Positions 62,414 through 64,000 of a stretch of 64,000 nucleotides of DNA are shown here, piece by piece. Position 1 is the stretch's first letter; each line of letters opens with the position of its first letter. The position numbers were made by a program, and so were the translations under genes. The notes below the pieces were generated by a model. That model was not told where the DNA came from. It saw nothing but the letters and a program-made list of their open reading frames with translations, and searched no databases. The stretch comes from Cavia porcellus. Taxonomy: Eukaryota > Chordata > Mammalia > Rodentia > Caviidae. The stretch is taken from contig NW_026947543.1 of NCBI RefSeq assembly GCF_034190915.1, positions 3,100,001 through 3,164,000 on the forward strand, in the 5' to 3' direction.

Positions 62414-62555
62414 GCTTGGCATGGTCCCTCATGCCTATAATCCCAGCAATCTGGGGGCTGAGCTGGTTGGATCCTTGGGAGTTCCAGTCCATCTTGGGCT
62501 ACGAATTTATCTCAAGGCCTCTTTCAACAACTACATAAGATGCTGTTTCCAAAAA
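62414..62555 (+). mobile_element. B1-type SINE, monomer 17
   Basis: Same insertion, type B version. It has GGCTGAGCTGGTTGG, intermediate between the earlier and later type B forms. Confidence 0.8.
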
Positions 62556-63654
62556 GAGGACAACATTAAACTAGACACACTTGGTCTAGGTCCCTGGGTT
62601 CACTACATGAGTTGTGGAGTCTAAATATTCCATGCCATGAGAAAATACCTGGGATTTCTAGTGAAAGGGGCATTTGCATCCCTTTTCTAAGGGTTTCCCT
62701 TTCACCATGTTACAGTTGAATTCTGGGAAAACCTGCTGGTGATAAGGTATTGAGCTAGTACCTCATGTTTAGTGTTCAGGGTTATGCTGGAATGGCTGCA
62801 GACCTCCTTGAAATAGCGATTGCAGACAAGTGAACCCCGAGGAAGCTGGATAGTTGAAGCAGGCACTCCAAATATTCATGCACTGCAAGGATTCACTTTC
62901 ATTTTGGGTCTCATCTTCTGGTTGCTGGCTTTTATTGCTAACTGATACTACCATGGTGGCAGTAATCCAGCAGAGACTGCATGTATGGTTTGCAGGTTTG
63001 CTTCCCAAGCCACCAGAAACTTGGCAGAACCCAAATCATTGTGGCATTTTCTTTCCTCCCTTGAAACATTTGGCTTTCTAAGTTTGATAACTGAATAGAC
63101 TGGGCTAGTCAACTTTGGACCCCATATACCACAAACAGAGCTAAAGACAGAGCCAATTACTTCCCTCCACTTGTCAAAATATGTCAAATTTGCTTGATCA
63201 CCACAAGTTCAAAGAAAATTCTGAGGCAACTTAGAGAGGTGAATCAAATACTGCATGATTGGAATGGCTGTGGTTGTATGAGGTGGAAAGCTGCAGAGTT
63301 GGGCTGAAACTCTTCACAGAAATCCACAGGCTTGTGGTTGCCAGGCAACCACACTGGGCTGAGATTGGATGAACATCCCTGTGAGGTGGATTTTAGGCTC
63401 TAGGTTTGAAAATATAAAAGACTGGGATAGTGAAGTTTGTAACCCATAGACCTAGACTTACCAAAAGCTTTTCCAATTACTTCCCTCCACTTCTCAAAAT
63501 ATGCCAAATTTTCTTGATCACTACAACTGTAAAAAAAAAATTCTGAGGCAACATAGAGTGGCTAATCAAATACTGCATGATTGGAATGGCTGTGGTTGTA
63601 TGAGGTGGAAAGCTGCAGAGTTGGGCTGAAACAGTTCACAGAAATCCACAAGCT

Positions 63655-63821
63655 TGTGGTTGCCAGGCAACCACAATGGGCTGTGATTGGCTGAGCACCA
63701 TGGTGAGCTGGACTTTAGGCTCTAGGATACAAGTGTGCAGTAGGAGACCTGAGTCACAATGCTGGGCATTGCCATGGAGACCTCAGTGGCACAGAGGACC
63801 TTGTAGGGCAAGATTTAAATA
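63655..63821 (+). promoter_or_regulatory. Promoter-like module, monomer 17
   Basis: X-box, CCAAT, AP-1 and TATA-like box (63814-63821) intact. The lower RFX half-site reads ATTGCC. The presumed transcribed part is cut by the window end. Confidence 0.5.
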
Positions 63822-64000
63822 GGATGAATATTCTTGGCCTGGTATGCCACAATATTCTCTCTGAAGGCTTCACTGCTCAGAATTTGTGGATGGAAATGCT
63901 TGCCAATCTACACATTGATGTACTTTCAATGGGATATTAAATATGCCAGGGCCTGGCAGATGACCTCTGCCATGTCCTATCCTTGAGCATACGCTATTCC

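Larger units (their letters stand above)
1..64000 (+). repeat. Macrosatellite array, 3.85-kb monomer, 16 complete copies plus one partial
   Basis: The whole window is a head-to-tail tandem array. The string AAGTTTCTCCTATTAAAA recurs at the start of every unit, and all other landmarks (B1 SINE, X-box repeats, TATA-like box, AATAAA) recur in the same order and orientation. Periods read from the sequence are 3872, 3874, 3875, 3873, 3525, 3873, 3849, 3849, 3851, 3849, 3853, 3851, 3848, 3849, 3528 and 3847 bp. The copies differ by scattered substitutions and small indels, so this is not a simple assembly duplication. No unique sequence flanks the array inside the window. Macrosatellites with monomers of this size (for example DXZ4 or D4Z4) are known in mammals; I see no sequence match to either and do not assign this one to a named family. 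Confidence 0.97.
61067..64000 (+). repeat. Monomer 17 (type B, cut by window end)
   Basis: The first 2934 bp of a type B unit; the array continues beyond the window. The internal repeats are at 63082-63403 and 63404-63726. It mixes features of monomers 14-16 (CTTACCAAAAGC) with those of 12 and 13 (GAGTGGCTAATC, GCATTGCC, CACCATGGTGAG). Confidence 0.95.

Noticed and set aside
1..64000. Identity with DXZ4, D4Z4 or another CTCF-bound macrosatellite
   Set aside because: The monomer is not GC-rich, and I found no good CTCF core; CCACCAGAAACTTGG near 1971 departs from the motif in its G-rich part. No homeobox frame as in D4Z4 is present.
1..64000. Multicopy protein-coding gene cluster
   Set aside because: No frame longer than about 120 codons exists in any unit, and none shows selection or a known domain.
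1..64000. Endogenous retrovirus or LINE body as the source of the monomer
   Set aside because: I found no primer-binding site, LTR pair, reverse-transcriptase motif or LINE 3' end. The A-rich tract at about 893-944 is the only retroelement hint apart from B1.

Overview
The window is one uninterrupted tandem array, a macrosatellite. It holds sixteen complete copies and one partial copy of a monomer of about 3.85 kb, all in the same orientation, and both ends of the array lie outside the window. Cutting at the first base of the window gives unit starts at 1, 3873, 7747, 11622, 15495, 19020, 22893, 26742, 30591, 34442, 38291, 42144, 45995, 49843, 53692, 57220 and 61067. Unit lengths are 3847-3875 bp, except units 5 (3525 bp) and 15 (3528 bp). 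Each of those two has lost one copy of an internal 322-bp duplication.

The source looks like a rodent nuclear genome. Every monomer carries an old 7SL-derived SINE of the B1 type, the sequence is AT-rich and CpG-poor, there are no long open frames, and the scattered short frames are open on both strands without coding signal. I cannot name the species or chromosome. No protein-coding gene, rRNA, tRNA, CRISPR array, LTR element or viral gene is recognisable.

Layout of a monomer, using unit 1 positions: 1-890 has no recognisable feature; about 893-944 is an A-rich tract; 1046-1282 is a short frame beginning MAPQ in most units; 1349-1490 is the B1 SINE; 1491-2040 is unremarkable. Then come two direct repeats of 322 bp (2041-2362 and 2363-2684), each holding a perfect RFX-type X-box palindrome followed 14 nt later by an inverted CCAAT box. 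These are followed by a TGAGTCA (AP-1) site, an RFX half-site and a TATA-like TTTAAATA (2772-2779). An AATAAA lies about 670 bp further on (3443), and a splice-flanked 38-nt mini-exon candidate at 3623-3660. The element therefore looks like a repeated promoter that could drive a short non-coding transcript from every unit. Spacing from the second X-box to the TATA-like box is identical in all 17 units, although indels occur elsewhere.

Two sequence families are visible. Type A is units 1-4 and most of 6; it has a 24-bp segment near 1680-1705. Type B is units 7-17, which lack it. Unit 5 is a B-to-A mosaic and unit 6 an A-to-B mosaic. Within type B, units 7-9, 11-12 and 13-16 form local subgroups, with signs of two-unit block duplication around units 13-16. 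This is what unequal crossing-over and gene conversion produce in a living array. All functional statements are inferences from motifs.
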